A stretch of 64,000 nt of DNA, from the NCBI RefSeq assembly GCF_000224145.3, contig NC_020176.2, positions 2,532,792 through 2,596,791 of the forward strand, in the 5' to 3' direction. Positions 1 through 12,200 of this stretch are shown here, one piece after another. A program made the translations under genes and the position numbers. This DNA is from Ciona intestinalis. Taxonomy: Eukaryota > Chordata > Ascidiacea > Phlebobranchia > Cionidae. The notes below the pieces were generated by a model, which saw nothing but the letters and a program-made list of their open reading frames with translations, was not told where the DNA came from and ran no database searches. Position 1 is the stretch's first letter. Every line of letters starts with the position of its first letter.

Positions 1-285
1 AGCAAGATATCATAGGCTTTAGTATCACAGTTTTATGCCTAAGTAAAAATACTCATTACTCTGCTGTTAGGTGTCTAAAAAATATGCAAAGCAAAGTAAA
101 CAAAGTTCCTAATGTTTGACAATGATGGTTATAACTACATTTTAAGAATGTCACCTCAAAAAAACATTTTCATAAATGCAATCAGACAGCCCAAGTTTTT
201 CCCAATAACAACATTTATAATTGCGTAGCTCCAAGACATGCACTAAGCATGCCAAAATAATGCCACAAGACAACCAAAATATTAC

Positions 286-1131
286 CCCCAAAAGAAGCCA
301 ACCGGCCAAGCCTTGATGTCGGAACCCTTCGCTCTTTCGACTCCGAAGTTATATTGTCCATCTTTGAATCCGGTTTCTTTGTTTTTTTCTCTACATTCCT
401 AACTCGATGTACTTTTGCGATGGCTGCTAATTCATCAGCAGTAAACGCACGTAAACTGTTAGATGTATGAAGATGCCTGTTATGTGGAGACAATAAGCAC
501 CTCCTGCCCAAAGTTCGTGGGTTGGTTTTATGAACCATGAAGTTGTGTCTTAAGAAAGGGTGAGCGCTTGTGTGGTACTGTCGAGTTGGACCTTTGCCAG
601 TAAGTGGCTCAGTTGTTGTTGATGCTACATTGACTTCTGTTGCTCCGACAAGTTCTGAGAAGACTTCTTCTTCATCAAAAATGTTTTTGTCAAATGTTTC
701 GTCGAATTCAGATACATTACACACTCCAGTTGCCTGAGAAATAACACAATTGTAAAGAAGTATAATAAAAGCAAAGTGATTAAAATTATTTTAATCGAAT
801 TGCATGATTTTAAACAAAACAAAAACCAATATTTATATATGACATATGTATATTGTATATATACCCTATATAGCATTCAGATGTGTGAGGTCTCTTTCAC
901 TTTTAATTAGGCATTGTATTAAAATTTAAAAGAGAATAACAAAAAATGTTAATAATGCTCTGGAGAATAATACAAGAACCCTCTCACCTTTTCACATTGT
1001 TCCATTAAGGGTCCAGTAACACTACTGGCCCGTAATGCAAAACCGATTTCATTACATGTGTTTTGAGCGCATGTTTGACCAATTTTGATCACTCCTCGGC
1101 TCATCCAAATTAGATCAGAAACACGTTGCAT
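286..1131 (-). CDS. COQ8: COQ8 (ADCK3/COQ8A-B) atypical kinase, N-terminal two exons; gene continues past the left edge
   Basis: Two coding exons are seen: 1131-988 (48 codons, ends on a gtgaga donor, phase 0) and 733-286 (after a ttctcag acceptor, ends on gtaata, phase 1). Exon 1 begins MQRVSDLIWMSRGVIKIGQ, which resembles the short helix at the N-terminus of human COQ8A (DTIMVAKGLVKLTQ). Exon 2 is low-complexity and then gives ESKERRVPTSRLGRLASFGG, the conserved R-x-x-x-V-P-x-x-R-x-G-R-L-x-x-F-G-G entry to the ADCK/UbiB domain. In the family this is a mitochondrial inner-membrane atypical kinase/ATPase that supports coenzyme Q biosynthesis. The KxGQ motif and the kinase core must lie to the left of position 1. 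No in-window exon is seen in 1-285. Vertebrates have two paralogues (COQ8A and COQ8B), and I cannot say which is closer. Confidence 0.88.
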
Positions 1132-2290
1132 TGTTTAGTTCAAGTTATAATTATGACTACCTAAAATACAACCTAACCTGTGAATACTATATAGCAACCT
1201 GTGAATACTATATAACATTCGTATCATACGACTGCAGTTAAAGTAAGTAAGTGTACGAATATAAACACAGTCCCCAAGATGATCCTAGTATAAAGTATAC
1301 ATAGCGATACTTTTAGCGGCCATTAACGGGACTTTTACTGGAATCGCTATTAAAATTTGGGACCATAGTACATGTCAGAGTCTTTGGTGCACGTCCAAAC
1401 ATTTTAGTTTTAGTATTGAAACTCGTATATCCGATCTTCTTAAAAGTCAATAAGTTGCCTATCCGCACAAACAGCAATGTGCAAAATAGAATAGACATAT
1501 AGTAGGGTGGGGGAAGACGGGTATCCTGTTCGTGGTTTAAACAATTAACAACGGTCTATGTGAGTCATAAGGATACGGTTTTATAAATCTTAAAATGTTC
1601 TTTATTTACTACTAAATAAGACAAGAAATTAAAATGAAAAGGTGTCCCATCTTTCCCCACCCTACCATATATAGGGAACCAATTAGGCTATTAGTTGATC
1701 ATCACATATTTTGATTTGTACATAGATAAACGCCAAGTAGCCAATATACGACACAAATGCGGGTTATTAGGTAGCTTCCTTTGGTTTAAAAGGGTGCATA
1801 GTTGACCACAAAACTTGAGTTTTTGTTCATGCGGTATAAATGTTTCAGAGTTGTATTAATTATTAAGCAACATGTGATATTACTTTTCCTGCATTTGCGG
1901 CCAATTCTATATATACAGACCTAAATATTGTAACGAGCCCAAGCAGCCGCATTTTGCTTGATTGGGTCTAAGTTGCAACTTAATTATTAATCAGCGAGTC
2001 GATGACTTGACACCAGAAGAAAACATTGCGGCGTTTTCATTTTGCGCGGGAATTGGCCTTGGTCACAGGGCGACTTTTTGCGGTTAGTTTTAAAATTTAA
2101 TGTACCTGCTTTATTTGCTGCTTAGTTGGCACAAACACGGTTACATTGGGCGTGTGGTTCTTTGACTGTTCCCGTTTTGAGTTCGGTTCGCATTTTTTAC
2201 AGAAACCAGTTCAAAAAATTGCAGGCCTAGTGATTGGGCAATACCTGTACGATTTCTCGGAATACTGAACATTTGTGATCTGCATTGGGC
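1132..2290. other. Intergenic region between divergent COQ8 and pentraxin genes
   Basis: Shared upstream region of two divergently transcribed genes. Apart from the MITE at 1498-1671, a near-perfect 20-base direct repeat (cctgtgaatactatata) occurs twice around 1179-1213. No coding exon or clear TATA box was recognised. Confidence 0.5.
1498..1671 (-). mobile_element. Miniature inverted-repeat transposon (Ciona TATAGTAGGGTGGGG family), copy 1
   Basis: About 175 bp with ends TATAGTAGGGTGGGG and CCCCACCCTACCATATA. The inside reads as the reverse complement of the full copy at 60928-61128 (segments such as TTTAAACAATTAACAACGG and TTTACTAC). TA at both ends fits a Tc1/mariner-type TA target duplication. 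The Ciona literature describes a MITE of this kind (Cimi-1); identity with that family is from memory. Confidence 0.85.
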
Positions 2291-4832
2291 ATGACAGACA
2301 ATACCTCAATACGCTCGTACGAATCGTATTTTTATAACAGTAAACAGAGGATCAGCAGACAAGCTTGGCGGTCGTTGCCGATTTTAGACTGCGAGAATGG
2401 AATCCAGGATCTTGAAAATGGCTGTTCCTCAGAACGAAAGAAATCTGTCTTCCTCCGTGCAAAGAAAGGAGTTAAAAAGTTGGGAAAGGCAGCTGGACGG
2501 ATTCAGGAGACAACGGATTCAATTGTCGCTATAAAGGGAAACATCGAAACTATTACTGGAATTGGAGGGGAGACCAAGGAGGGTGAAGGCGGGGATTCAA
2601 AAACAAAACCCCCGCAAAATGCAGCGAAATCACTTGATCCTGCTGCTGGTAATTCTAAGGGCTTTTACTATATGTAATCTAACAACTATATTTTTTTAGC
2701 AGCTCCAGCGTCACCATCTATTTCTAAAGCAATTGCATCAAACAGCGACAGTTTATGGAAGTTGGTATTTCTTTCTGTAATGGCTGCCATAGGAACGATG
2801 TCTGTTCTTCAACTAACTGAGGTTTGAAAAATAAAACTTCCCTTCTTATATGACGCCATTTAAATTTTATTAGATTTGTAAAGCGATTCGAGAAAAGGGC
2901 ACCGAAAGAACAAGTAAGTTGAGCGTTCAATATTCATTTATGTTTATAATAACGTCTTCGTTTCAGATCAGCAGCAACTTATCAATGAACAGTTTGTGGC
3001 GCTAGTAGGCGCACAGAAAAAGAACAAATATGTCTTTTATCAAGAGCCAGGTAATTTAAGAGTCATAGACGACAAGCAAAGATTATTTTACCTATGTAAC
3101 CGCTTGATGAAGTTTGGCTTGCAAATTAAAAGAATTAAATAGCGGTAACTTGACACAAGACTCGCGAAGAAAATGAAATACCATTATGGTACGAGTTATG
3201 CTGGAACCTAACGAAACGCAGTCTTTTAAATTTAATGAATATATTAATTCTACTTGAACGTCATTGTTGAAGTTGCGAGACACTTTTAAGCCAGGTTTCC
3301 ATAAACTCAATTGTAATTCTCAAAGTCGCAAAAAATTGCCAAAAGATTAAGTAAATCCCAAACGCATACCCACCTTAATATTGCAGTCACGCCCGAGACA
3401 ACTACAGTGGGAAGAAGAACTCCTGCTTCACAAATCGTCAGATCGGAGTTGAATCGAATAAAGAGTAAGATGTTTAACTAAAACTCCATGCTGTAACGCC
3501 TAACTTGAATGACTAAATATACAGATCAGCTGGTAATAGTCGAGACGAAGCGTTTACTCTTCCAAGAACAACTCGAAAATCTCACACAACTTGTGCAGTC
3601 CTTGCAAAGTAGGTATTGGGGAAGTTAACCAACCCATTTCCGACGTTTGATCTTTTTTTATAGATCGCCTAAACAATACGACGGTGTTGAGCGACTGGCT
3701 GGAAAAAAATACGATATTACCCAAAGAGGAAACTAGAAACACTATTCCTAAAGGTAATGTCAACGTGCTACATTCTTGCCCGTGTTTGATGACCCTTTTT
3801 CATTACAGCTTGTTCAGTAACTCACTTCAATTTCCCACGTGATATGCAAATTACGGACTATGTTCGCTATCGGGCATACTTTCCAATGCTTACGTCTGCG
3901 ACTGTATGCATGTGGCTACAGACAGAAAACTACCACACGGCCGTGCTGGCAAGCTACGCAAATCTACACCATAACAACGAACTGACAATCCGACTTCTTA
4001 GCACCACAAGGATTCGTTTCAAATTGGGTGGTGTTAAAGTGGGTGATTTCCCTGTGTCACAATTAAATCAAACAAGAAAGGTTTGGGTCAAACGAGCATA
4101 AAAACAGTATCTTTGCTTTATTAGATTTACACCAGCAGTAAACCGTAGCGTTTTGTGAGCCTAAATGCTCCACAAATCAATATGACGATAATCATATACC
4201 CTTTAAGTTTATGTCTTACAATAATTCACAACTCCATAATTAATCTACAAATATTACAATCGGTGTATGTTCAATAGGTTCACATTTGTACCGCCTTCTC
4301 TTCTCAGTTGGGAAAAATACTCATTTACATTAACGGAGTAAAAGAAGTGGAAGCCAGGTACAATGGCTCTTATGCATTAGGGGGAGGGGATTTGTTGTTG
4401 GGCCAAGAACAAGACGAAATCGATGCTGGGAGATTGGATCCAAGACAGGCTTTCAGGTAAAAAGTTCTGGAAAGCTCAGCAATTCTTTATGTATCACTTT
4501 CTTTTAAATTCATGTGTGTTTGGGTTAACGATCATGTTTTTGGTTGTCATTCTACCACCCATTTTTCAACAAACAAGCTACTTCTGCAAGGTTGTGATAA
4601 ACTTTATTTTTATACTTACTAACTTGTTTAACGTAAACTGTTAAGTGGCCAGATAACCAACTTTCTAATTTGGCCGCGAGTTCTGCGCGATGACGAAGTC
4701 AGAAGCATTGTGACGTCATGCGAGTGCCCACGTGATCATGCAGTGATGATGTCACCGGACAGAGTAGAAATACACGGACAAGCAAGCTACAACTTATCAG
4801 TGTCATGTCCAGTTTTAACGACAGCCTTGTAA
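2291..4832 (+). CDS. Type II membrane pentraxin (neuronal-pentraxin-receptor-like), ten exons
   Basis: Exons: 2291-2648, 2700-2821, 2874-2913, 2967-3050, 3387-3464, 3525-3608, 3664-3753, 3809-4080, 4278-4456, 4646-4832. They total 1,494 nt (497 aa) and all splice phases close. Order: a basic cytoplasmic segment (about residues 1-130), one hydrophobic helix (LWKLVFLSVMAAIGTMSVLQL split here as LWKLVFLSVMAAIG and TMSVLQL) at about 139-159, a heptad-rich stalk (LLFQEQLENLTQLVQSLQ), then a C-terminal pentraxin domain starting near FPRDMQITDYVRYRAYF. The domain has the pentraxin HxC signature start (HICTAFSS; the usual S/T-W is altered), the YINGVKEVEA strand, the calcium-site-like GQEQDEID, and W-P-R-V-L before the end. 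Calcium-dependent pentameric ligand binding is the family role. The single N-terminal helix and coiled-coil stalk recall NPTXR. An upstream TTG in frame is not needed; ATG 2291 is taken as the start. Confidence 0.82.
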
Positions 4833-4904
4833 ACAATTATGCTCTTTAGACCTACAAAATACTTTACGACAAAATCACATTCCTAATTTATTTCGGCATT
4901 GTGC

Positions 4905-5037
4905 GCATACGGGTGACCATGCAGCAGTCATGATGTCATCAGACAGAGTAGAAATACACCAACAAGAGAGCTACAACCTATCGATTTCGTGCCCAACCAG
5001 TCTCATTGCTGCTGCTTTCGATTATTCCATTTGTTTC
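4905..5037 (+). pseudogene. Second, tandem copy of the pentraxin terminal exon (partial)
   Basis: Immediately downstream of the pentraxin stop, this stretch repeats about 115 bases of the last exon (shared words GACAGAGTAGAAATACAC and GAGCTACAACC). In frame it reads CAHTGDHAAVMMSSDRVEIH and then QQESYNLSISCP, running on to a different stop at about 5037. No AG acceptor is visible just upstream, so it looks like a partial exon copy. An alternative terminal exon is possible but not supported. Confidence 0.65.
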
Positions 5038-5234
5038 TAAACAATGAAAAAGGTAGAAAATAATTAAAACACCAACCCGAAGTTACATGATGTTTTGTAT
5101 TTACACGATAATAATATACCACATATGTTGCTAAATAGGGTAAGTGAGGCTATTAAAATAGGGATAGGAATATAGGTGAGTATATATAGGACGTTTTGGC
5201 AGACGTCAAATGTAGCGTTTTCAACGTCTTAGTA

Positions 5235-7664
5235 TTATATATTAACGGTTCTCGGTTTAGCAACAAGTTTATAGTCATAGGGAACATATAAAAATCCGTT
5301 GATTCCATCTTTATAGTCGGGAAGCTCCTTGCTCTCTGGATCAGGAAGGATATCGAACCCTTTGATGATGTTGGCAAGGAGTAGGAAGACTTCACTCCTT
5401 GCCAACTTCTCACCAAGACAGGATCTGCATCCGATTCCAAACGGGATCATTTTTCTCGAAGGAATGAATTTCCCGTCTTGGTCGATGTGACGATAAATAT
5501 TAAACTCGCTCGGGTTCTTCCAGATTTTGGGATCGTGGTGGACAGCATGAATGTTTGTTAACACCTAGTATTAAATTCGTTGACAAAAGAAGTGCCTGGA
5601 ATAAGTTACACTTACCACTGTATCTTTTGGGATACAGTATCCGCCAATATCCGCATCCTTTGTGGTTTGGTGTTGAACACCCAGTGGTGCAAGTGTCATA
5701 CATCGGTAAAGTTCTTGAATAAAAGCTTGGAAAAGTGGAAGTTCATTCCTGTGGTCCAAGTTTGGAAGTGCTTCACCTAAATAAGTTGGTTAAAGATATG
5801 AAATAAGAGTGCACTTAATGCACCTGTTGCATTGACTATCTCTTTATGAAGTTTCTCTTGTATCTGTGGAAAGTTGATAAGGACAACCATCGCCCACATT
5901 ACTGTGCTTGTGCTTGTTTCGGTTCCACCAAAAAACAAGTCAATCACACAAAGAATGAGAGATTCTTCCTAAAATAATTGTTTGAACAGTTTCGGATTTC
6001 ATCTTTTTCTAATCAGCAGGTCTTAATTCCAAGACCAGCATTTGGACTTAATCACAACATACATGGAACCATGAACCTTCAGGTGAGTGTTTCTTCATTT
6101 CAACAAGGAAAGCATCGACAAAATCTTTGGGATCATTCACATTAAGGTTATTCTTGTGTTCTTCAATCTCTTTCCGGCAAAAACCTTCAATAAAGAGGGA
6201 AATATTTTAAACCCATCAAACACTTGGTTACAAGAACCCACCCAGTTGTTCAAAATGCTCATCCATAAACGTCTTCCAGGCGTTCTTGAATGGTGGAATA
6301 TGACGCAATGATGGAAAATACATCATACATAGAATATAGCTTGCAGTTTCTTCGTTTCCAAAACTAAACAAAGAAATAATTTGAACGTTGTCTGGCACAC
6401 AGTGGTGCCTCTAACTCGGAGGTAAAATTAGCATATGTGATAACTCGTAATCAGGCATGAGGTATAATACAAAGCACGGTCGTCGTTGATGCCCTTAAAA
6501 CCGAGGATAATAATAGTTATAAAAATGGTATTATGTACTACGGTTATATAACTAACTTGTTAAGTATTAGCTGGAGATGACGTTGGAAATCTTTATCTTT
6601 TGGATGATATTTCTTTCCAAGAACAATACTCGCGATAACATTTCCAATGGTGGTTGCAACTATCATCTGTGGAAAATTAGATGTTTTAACTGTTTTTTTA
6701 TTTATTCACATTTTTAACTAATAATGTTATTTATAACGGCTAAAAATTTGCTGTTTAATGAAAAAAAACTAAAATAACCTTCATTAGAGTATACCCATGA
6801 TATAAGTCAGTAAATTTCCTATTTTTACATACCCTCACGTCAGTTGCTTTTCCATCTAATTTTTTAAAATCTTGAACAAGTTCTTGCGCAAGATCTGAGA
6901 TGCGGTCCTCCAAATATCGACCACCAATTCCAAACCTTCGACAAACCAAAAAAGAAATACTTGATTTAGTTTTAAATTTGGGTAATAAAACAACTGGCCC
7001 AAATCCTAGGTTCCATGGCGTGTGCTGCCGAAGGCCCTCACACATTTTGAATATAATCTTTGATAAATATCAACCATAAAGGGTAAACTTTTTCTATTAT
7101 TAAAAATTAATATATCGATTCAGATAATAATGCTCACCCACGTAATATCTTGAATGTAAAATGTCGGAGTTCCATGTATTTGGTGTGTCCCTCAGCAAAA
7201 CCAAACCCGTAGCCATTCGAGTAAGAGGTAATCAGTTTCATGGTTGGACGTGACCGAAATGCTGGACCTTGTTTGACCATAGCCTATGGTAGGTTATGTG
7301 TTGTAATCTTAATTCTTAATGGCTAGTATATTGGAGTAAAACCCACCTCGTAAATAGATTCATAATCGTTCAAAACAACCGAATCCTTTTGCCCGAACCT
7401 CACAGACATTATAGGTCCATACTTCTCACGTGACCACCGCATGATGTCTTTGTGCGCAAATTTACCGAGAAAGGGTAAAGCCCCCAACACGGGTATTCCC
7501 CTCACCCCAGGTGGGTACCGTGGGTGGGGCAATTTCCACCAGTAGTAATACACGAACAAAACAAGGGTACAAACCCCGGTTAAGCAGGATGTGATGTAAT
7601 TAGAGGTAAACGACTCAAAAAATATGGGAAACATTTCTGGATAGCCTTCTGTTAAAACAAGCAT
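5235..7664 (-). CDS. Cytochrome P450, CYP2-clan, copy A (nine exons, intact)
   Basis: Exons in gene order: 7664-7347, 7283-7138, 6935-6833, 6666-6557, 6363-6242, 6184-6063, 5968-5824, 5776-5616, 5564-5235. They total 1,557 nt (518 aa), the nine-exon plan typical of CYP2 genes, and all phases close. Visible parts: an N-terminal membrane anchor (CLTGVCTLVLFVYYYWW), the proline hinge HPRYPPGVRGIPVLG, the I-helix oxygen-binding motif FFGGTETSTST, the K-helix ExxR (ELYR), the PSEFNIYRHID region and the heme-cysteine loop FGIGCRSCLG. Family members are ER-bound monooxygenases that oxidise lipids or xenobiotics with NADPH-P450 reductase. The substrate cannot be told from sequence. It is a tandem duplicate of the gene at 9227-12241; eight of the nine exon lengths are identical between them, and exon 1 differs by one codon. 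Confidence 0.93.
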
Positions 7665-8229
7665 ATTATATGAATTAGGATATGGTAAACATTAGTGAGC
7701 TAATGTTACAAACAATGCATTCTAACATACGCCAAACTGTATAACCACAACTCCTGAAATTCTATGTCTGTGGGTATAGACTTTATTGCAACCATCGCAA
7801 AACAACCGCAACAGTAAAGTTATTACAACCCAATCTTAAGAGAGAAACCGGTAACAGTCGTCCCTGGAATTTTTTGAACCGTCCTATATTTACACTTACT
7901 TCCTTTCCAACGCATTACCACGAAGACTGACGACCAACCAAACACAAACTTTACATATTTGATAAATAATAATAATAGTTTATCTTAAACATAGATACAA
8001 ATTCAACTTTGAAAGCGGTTTAAAGATATCTAGGGCAATATATCGTGCAAGAAAATATTGCATCCAATAACCGTGAGCAAGAGGTGCCGCACTTATTTAA
8101 CGTCATTGCTCTTGTTGTTTATGTTTAGTAACATTGTTAGGCCGACATGACGTCACTTCCTTCTTCAAATGCAAATCGTGTTTTGCTCGAAATCGCACTT
8201 ATATATATGCTACCACAAACACAAAAAAA

Positions 8230-8304
8230 TGTAGTAGGGCGGGGGTAGATGATACACCTTTTCATTCTGTTTCTCGACCCATTTGCTAGTAAACAAAGAA
8301 CACG
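8230..8304 (+). mobile_element. MITE copy 2, left half only
   Basis: Starts TGTAGTAGGGCGGGGG and runs through TAGTAAACAAAGAACA, then stops matching. The right half and right terminal repeat are absent. Confidence 0.75.
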
Positions 8305-8408
8305 TAAGCAGCGCCAATTATGCGTTGTAAATTCACGGAGAGAGAATGTATTCTCGTATATTTCCGGTAATTTATACGACGCAAGTCAGGATTGGTTTAT
8401 GAATTGTG

Positions 8409-8936
8409 GCGTCATACGAGTGCCCACGTGACTATGCATTGATGATGTCACCGGACCATAGACATCCTATATATAACATGTATATGATATCTATGGACCA
8501 GACAAACAGAACAGAAATACAGCGATACACAATTTACAACTTATTAGTATTGTTTGCATTTTTAAAAACAGTCCTTTAAAAAACTTATTTGTACAACCAA
8601 CAGTGTAGCAATTATTGTTATTCATATATTAGAGTGAGGTATAAAGGAATTCTGTGTAGCTCGTATAATATGTCATATTTAATTATAGTAATACCAATTA
8701 CGTATACGGTTAAAAAAAAGCGGAAATATCAATCTGTAAATGTTCGTTGTTTATTAATAAATGAACCGATAAAAGATCGAAAACATAAATCAATTTATAT
8801 AACGCCTAGTACAATTATATAGCCATGATACAGGTTATATTCTTTCAAAAAATTGTGCCGACCTTACAACAATACTGGCATCATCGCTGCTACCTTCAAT
8901 TACTCCGTTTGTTCTCAAACAAAAAACAAGAAAGAG
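8409..8936 (+). pseudogene. Split remnant of the pentraxin terminal exon between the P450 genes
   Basis: Two separated pieces match the pentraxin tail. Positions 8411-8456 match the core around CGAGTGCCCACGTGA and GATGATGTCACCGGAC. Positions about 8866-8936 match the end of the second copy (ATCATCGCTGCTACC, then TTGTTCTCAAACAA against ATTTGTTTCTAAACAA). A short palindrome is inserted at 8459-8494. It sits in the same place relative to P450 B as the intact tail does relative to P450 A, as expected for a joint block duplication. Confidence 0.7.
8453..8500. repeat. Short fold-back insertion with 6-bp flanking direct repeats
   Basis: A near-palindrome of about 36 bp (tagacatc...gatatcta) between two GGACCA repeats (8453-8458 and 8495-8500). 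It interrupts the pentraxin-exon remnant at a point where the intact exon (GTCACCGGACAGAG) has nothing. It resembles the 41-bp palindrome at 11876-11916 in size and in its ATAGA/TCTAT ends. Confidence 0.6.
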
Positions 8937-9226
8937 AGTAACAAAAAAACACGAATACGCGATATCTTAAACTTGCTATATGTTGTTTGGATTAAAATAG
9001 GCGGCATCATTCGGAAATACTGGTGATGCATTCGGAAATGTGTGTGACATCACAAATGAATGTTACATCACACAGAAAAACGGAAAAGGATCAATAATAC
9101 ATCTACATTTGTTAGAATAGTTTAATATCAGTGGCGGCTGGCGGATTTTGTATTCACAGGAACATAATACACCGCCTGTGCTTTATATGAGGTTATAGTA
9201 CATATGACGTCTATAACGTGACAGTA

Positions 9227-12200
9227 TTATTTGTTGTCGATTCTCGGTTTAGCAACAAGTTTAAAGCGATAGGGGACATAAACAAAACCATTGACACCAT
9301 CTCTATAGTCGGGAAGCTCCTTGCTCTCTGGATCAGGAAGGATCTCGAACCTCTTAATGATGTTGGCAAGGAAGTGGAAGACTTCAAGCCTTGCCAGCTT
9401 CTCACCAAGACACGATCTGCATCCGATTCCAAACGGGATCACTTTCTTCGAAGGAACGAACTTTCCGTCTTCGTCAATATGACGATAAATGTTGAACTCA
9501 CTCGGATTCTCCCAGGTATTTGGATCGTAGTGCACAGCCCAGATGTTTGTTATCACCTGATGCAAAATTCATCAACATGACATGTTTAACACTGGATAAG
9601 AGAGTATGTAGTTGTACATACCCTTGTATTTTTAGGGATACAGTATCCGCCAATGTACGCATCGGTTGTGGTTTCGTGCGGAACACCAAAGGGTCCAAGG
9701 GTCATGTGGCGGTAAAGTTCTTGAATAAAAGCGTTGAGTAATGGAAGTTCATCCCTGTGGTCCAAACTTGGAAGTGCTTCACCTGAGTAAATTTGTTAAA
9801 GAATTGGAATAAGAACTCACCCAACACACCTGTTGCATTGGCTATTTCTTTATGAAGTTTCTCTTGTATCTCTGGAAAGTTTAGAAGGGCAACCATCGCC
9901 CACATTACTGTGCTTGTGCTCGTATCTGTCCCAGCAAAAAATAGGTCAACCACACAAACGATGAGAGATTCTTCCTGAAATGAAAGTTTAAACAGTTTCA
10001 GATGGTATCTGAGAAGCGTATATAAATCAAGGGCCCATTTTAATGCTATAATAAAGGTGTTTGCATTAGGATACATAAAGGTATTAAAATAAAGTTCTTA
10101 AGTACCTGAAAAAAAATCTTAACTTCCTAACTTACATGGAACCATGAGTCTTCAGGAGAGTGTTTCTTCATCTCAATAAGGAAAGCATCGACATAACCTC
10201 TGGGATCATTTACATCAAGGGTCTTCTTCAGTTCTTCAATCTCTTTCCGACAAAAATCTTTAAAAAAAACAGCGTTTAAAACTTATCAAACATTCCGTTA
10301 CTCAAAAGAACTCACCAAGTTGTTCAAAATGGCCCTTTAGAGTCTGATCCCAAGCGTTTTTAAATGGTGGAATATGACGCAATGATGGAAAATACATCAT
10401 AGCTAGAACGTACTTCGCAGTTTCTTCGTCCCCAAAGCTAAACATTGAAACATTATTAAACGTGTATCCCGCAATAGCATCATAGACATCTTAACAACAA
10501 TTATGGTTAAGATTATTGTGATGACACATTATTGAGTAGCTAATGCTGTAACGTAAGTAGCTAATGCTGTAACGTAAGCAAGCCCAAAGTGTGTCAAACT
10601 GTCGTTGACCCCCACACAAGCATAAACAAACTTACATTCATTAAACACATTACTAATATATAGGCTATGCTTATGATTTACCTGTCAAATATGAGGTTAA
10701 TGTGACGCTGGAAGTCTTTATCGTCTCCATGAAACTTTTTCCCGAGAACAATACTCGCGATAACATTTCCAACGGTCTTTCCAACAATCATCTGTGGAAT
10801 ATCAGGTGTTTGCCCAAAGCCAATTTGTAATACAGCTTTAAATGTTACCAAATAGATACCAATAAAACCAATGTGAAATTCAAGTTTCCTTGTCCTACCC
10901 CCAAAAACACAGGCGAGGATAAACTGCGGTTTCATTTATTTAATAATTTACATGTTTTAAAAAAAGATGTTATTTTATCCATAGAACTGCCATTTCTATG
11001 TTTGTAACGAAAATATTACTGTCTATACCTAAATAAAAAAAAGGAAGACTATTCTTTACGTACCTTTACGTCCGTTGCTTTTCCATCTAACATTTCAAAG
11101 GCTTGAACAAGTTCCTGTGCAATATCTGAGATGCGGTCTTCCAACTGTCGACCCCCAATGCCAAACCTTTAACAAATCAATAAGAATTACTTCAATTTAG
11201 TTTTATATTTGGGTTATACTCCAACCCTGGCCTGAATTACAGGTCCTATATGACGTGTCTTGTCAGGGTCCTCGGCCATTTTGTACAGTATATTTAATAA
11301 GACATATTTTTTTCAATTTCTTGTTTATAAATTAATCTGGTTGTTAAAAAAACAATAAAGTGAAATCAACGATTTAATACGTTGTGGTACAGTGGCTGTC
11401 AAAAACCAACCCAGAGAGGTTTGAAGCTCGTCGCTGCTACCATTTTGAGCGAAGTGCATCCTTGGACAAGACACTCAACGTGCTCCAAACCAGTGGTCAC
11501 TAATATGTTGTCTAAATTGTCAGCCATATAAAAAAATCCACAAATTAACATCCGTGGTAATAAGTAGGCGGGCACCAGGTATATCAAACAGAACACCATG
11601 TTATAACGACCGTCGTTTTCCCGTCAGCACGTAAGGATAAAATAACTCACATCCACACAACGCTTACCCACGTAACGTCTTTAATGAAAATTGCCGCAGA
11701 TCCGAATGTTTCTTGTGGGACTCTGAAAAACCAAGCCCGTAGCCGTTTGAGTAAGCGGTGATCAATTTCATGGCTGGACGTGATCGAAATGCTGGACCTT
11801 GTTTGATCATAGCCTGTGGTATAGGTTAAGTGTTGTAATCATAATGGTTAGCAGAACCGTATTGGACTTAAACCCATAGAGATACTAATACGTGTTATAT
11901 ATTAGTATCTCTATGATTAAACCCACCTCATAAATAGATTCATAATCGTTTAAAAATATCGAATCAGTTTGTCCGGCCCGCACAGACATTATAGGTCCAT
12001 ACTTCTCACGTGACCACCGCGTAATGTCTTTGTGCGCAAATTTACTAAGGAAGGGTAAAGCCCCCAACACGGGTATTCCCCTTACCCCAGGTGGGTACCG
12101 TTGGTGGGGAAACTTCCACCAGTAATAGTACATGCAAACACCAATGGTGAAAATCCCGAGCAAACAGGTACTGATGTAATTAAGGGCCAACGACCCCAAC

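Larger units (their letters stand above)
7665..9226. other. Spacer between the two P450 genes, holding remnants of the duplicated pentraxin tail
   Basis: Contains copy A upstream sequence, a left-half MITE, the pentraxin-exon remnants listed separately, and otherwise AT-rich sequence without a recognisable gene. A stretch near 8100-8180 (TAACATTGTTAGG...CACTTCCTTC) resembles 12903-12950 upstream of copy B (TAACATTGTTAAG...CATCCCTTCC). It is therefore probably duplicated P450 5' flank, perhaps including promoter elements. Confidence 0.55.

Noticed and set aside
5153-5440. Long frames overlapping the heme exons of both P450 genes on other frames or strands
   Set aside because: They are shadows of the conserved P450 last exon, which ends with the FGIGCRSCLG heme loop.
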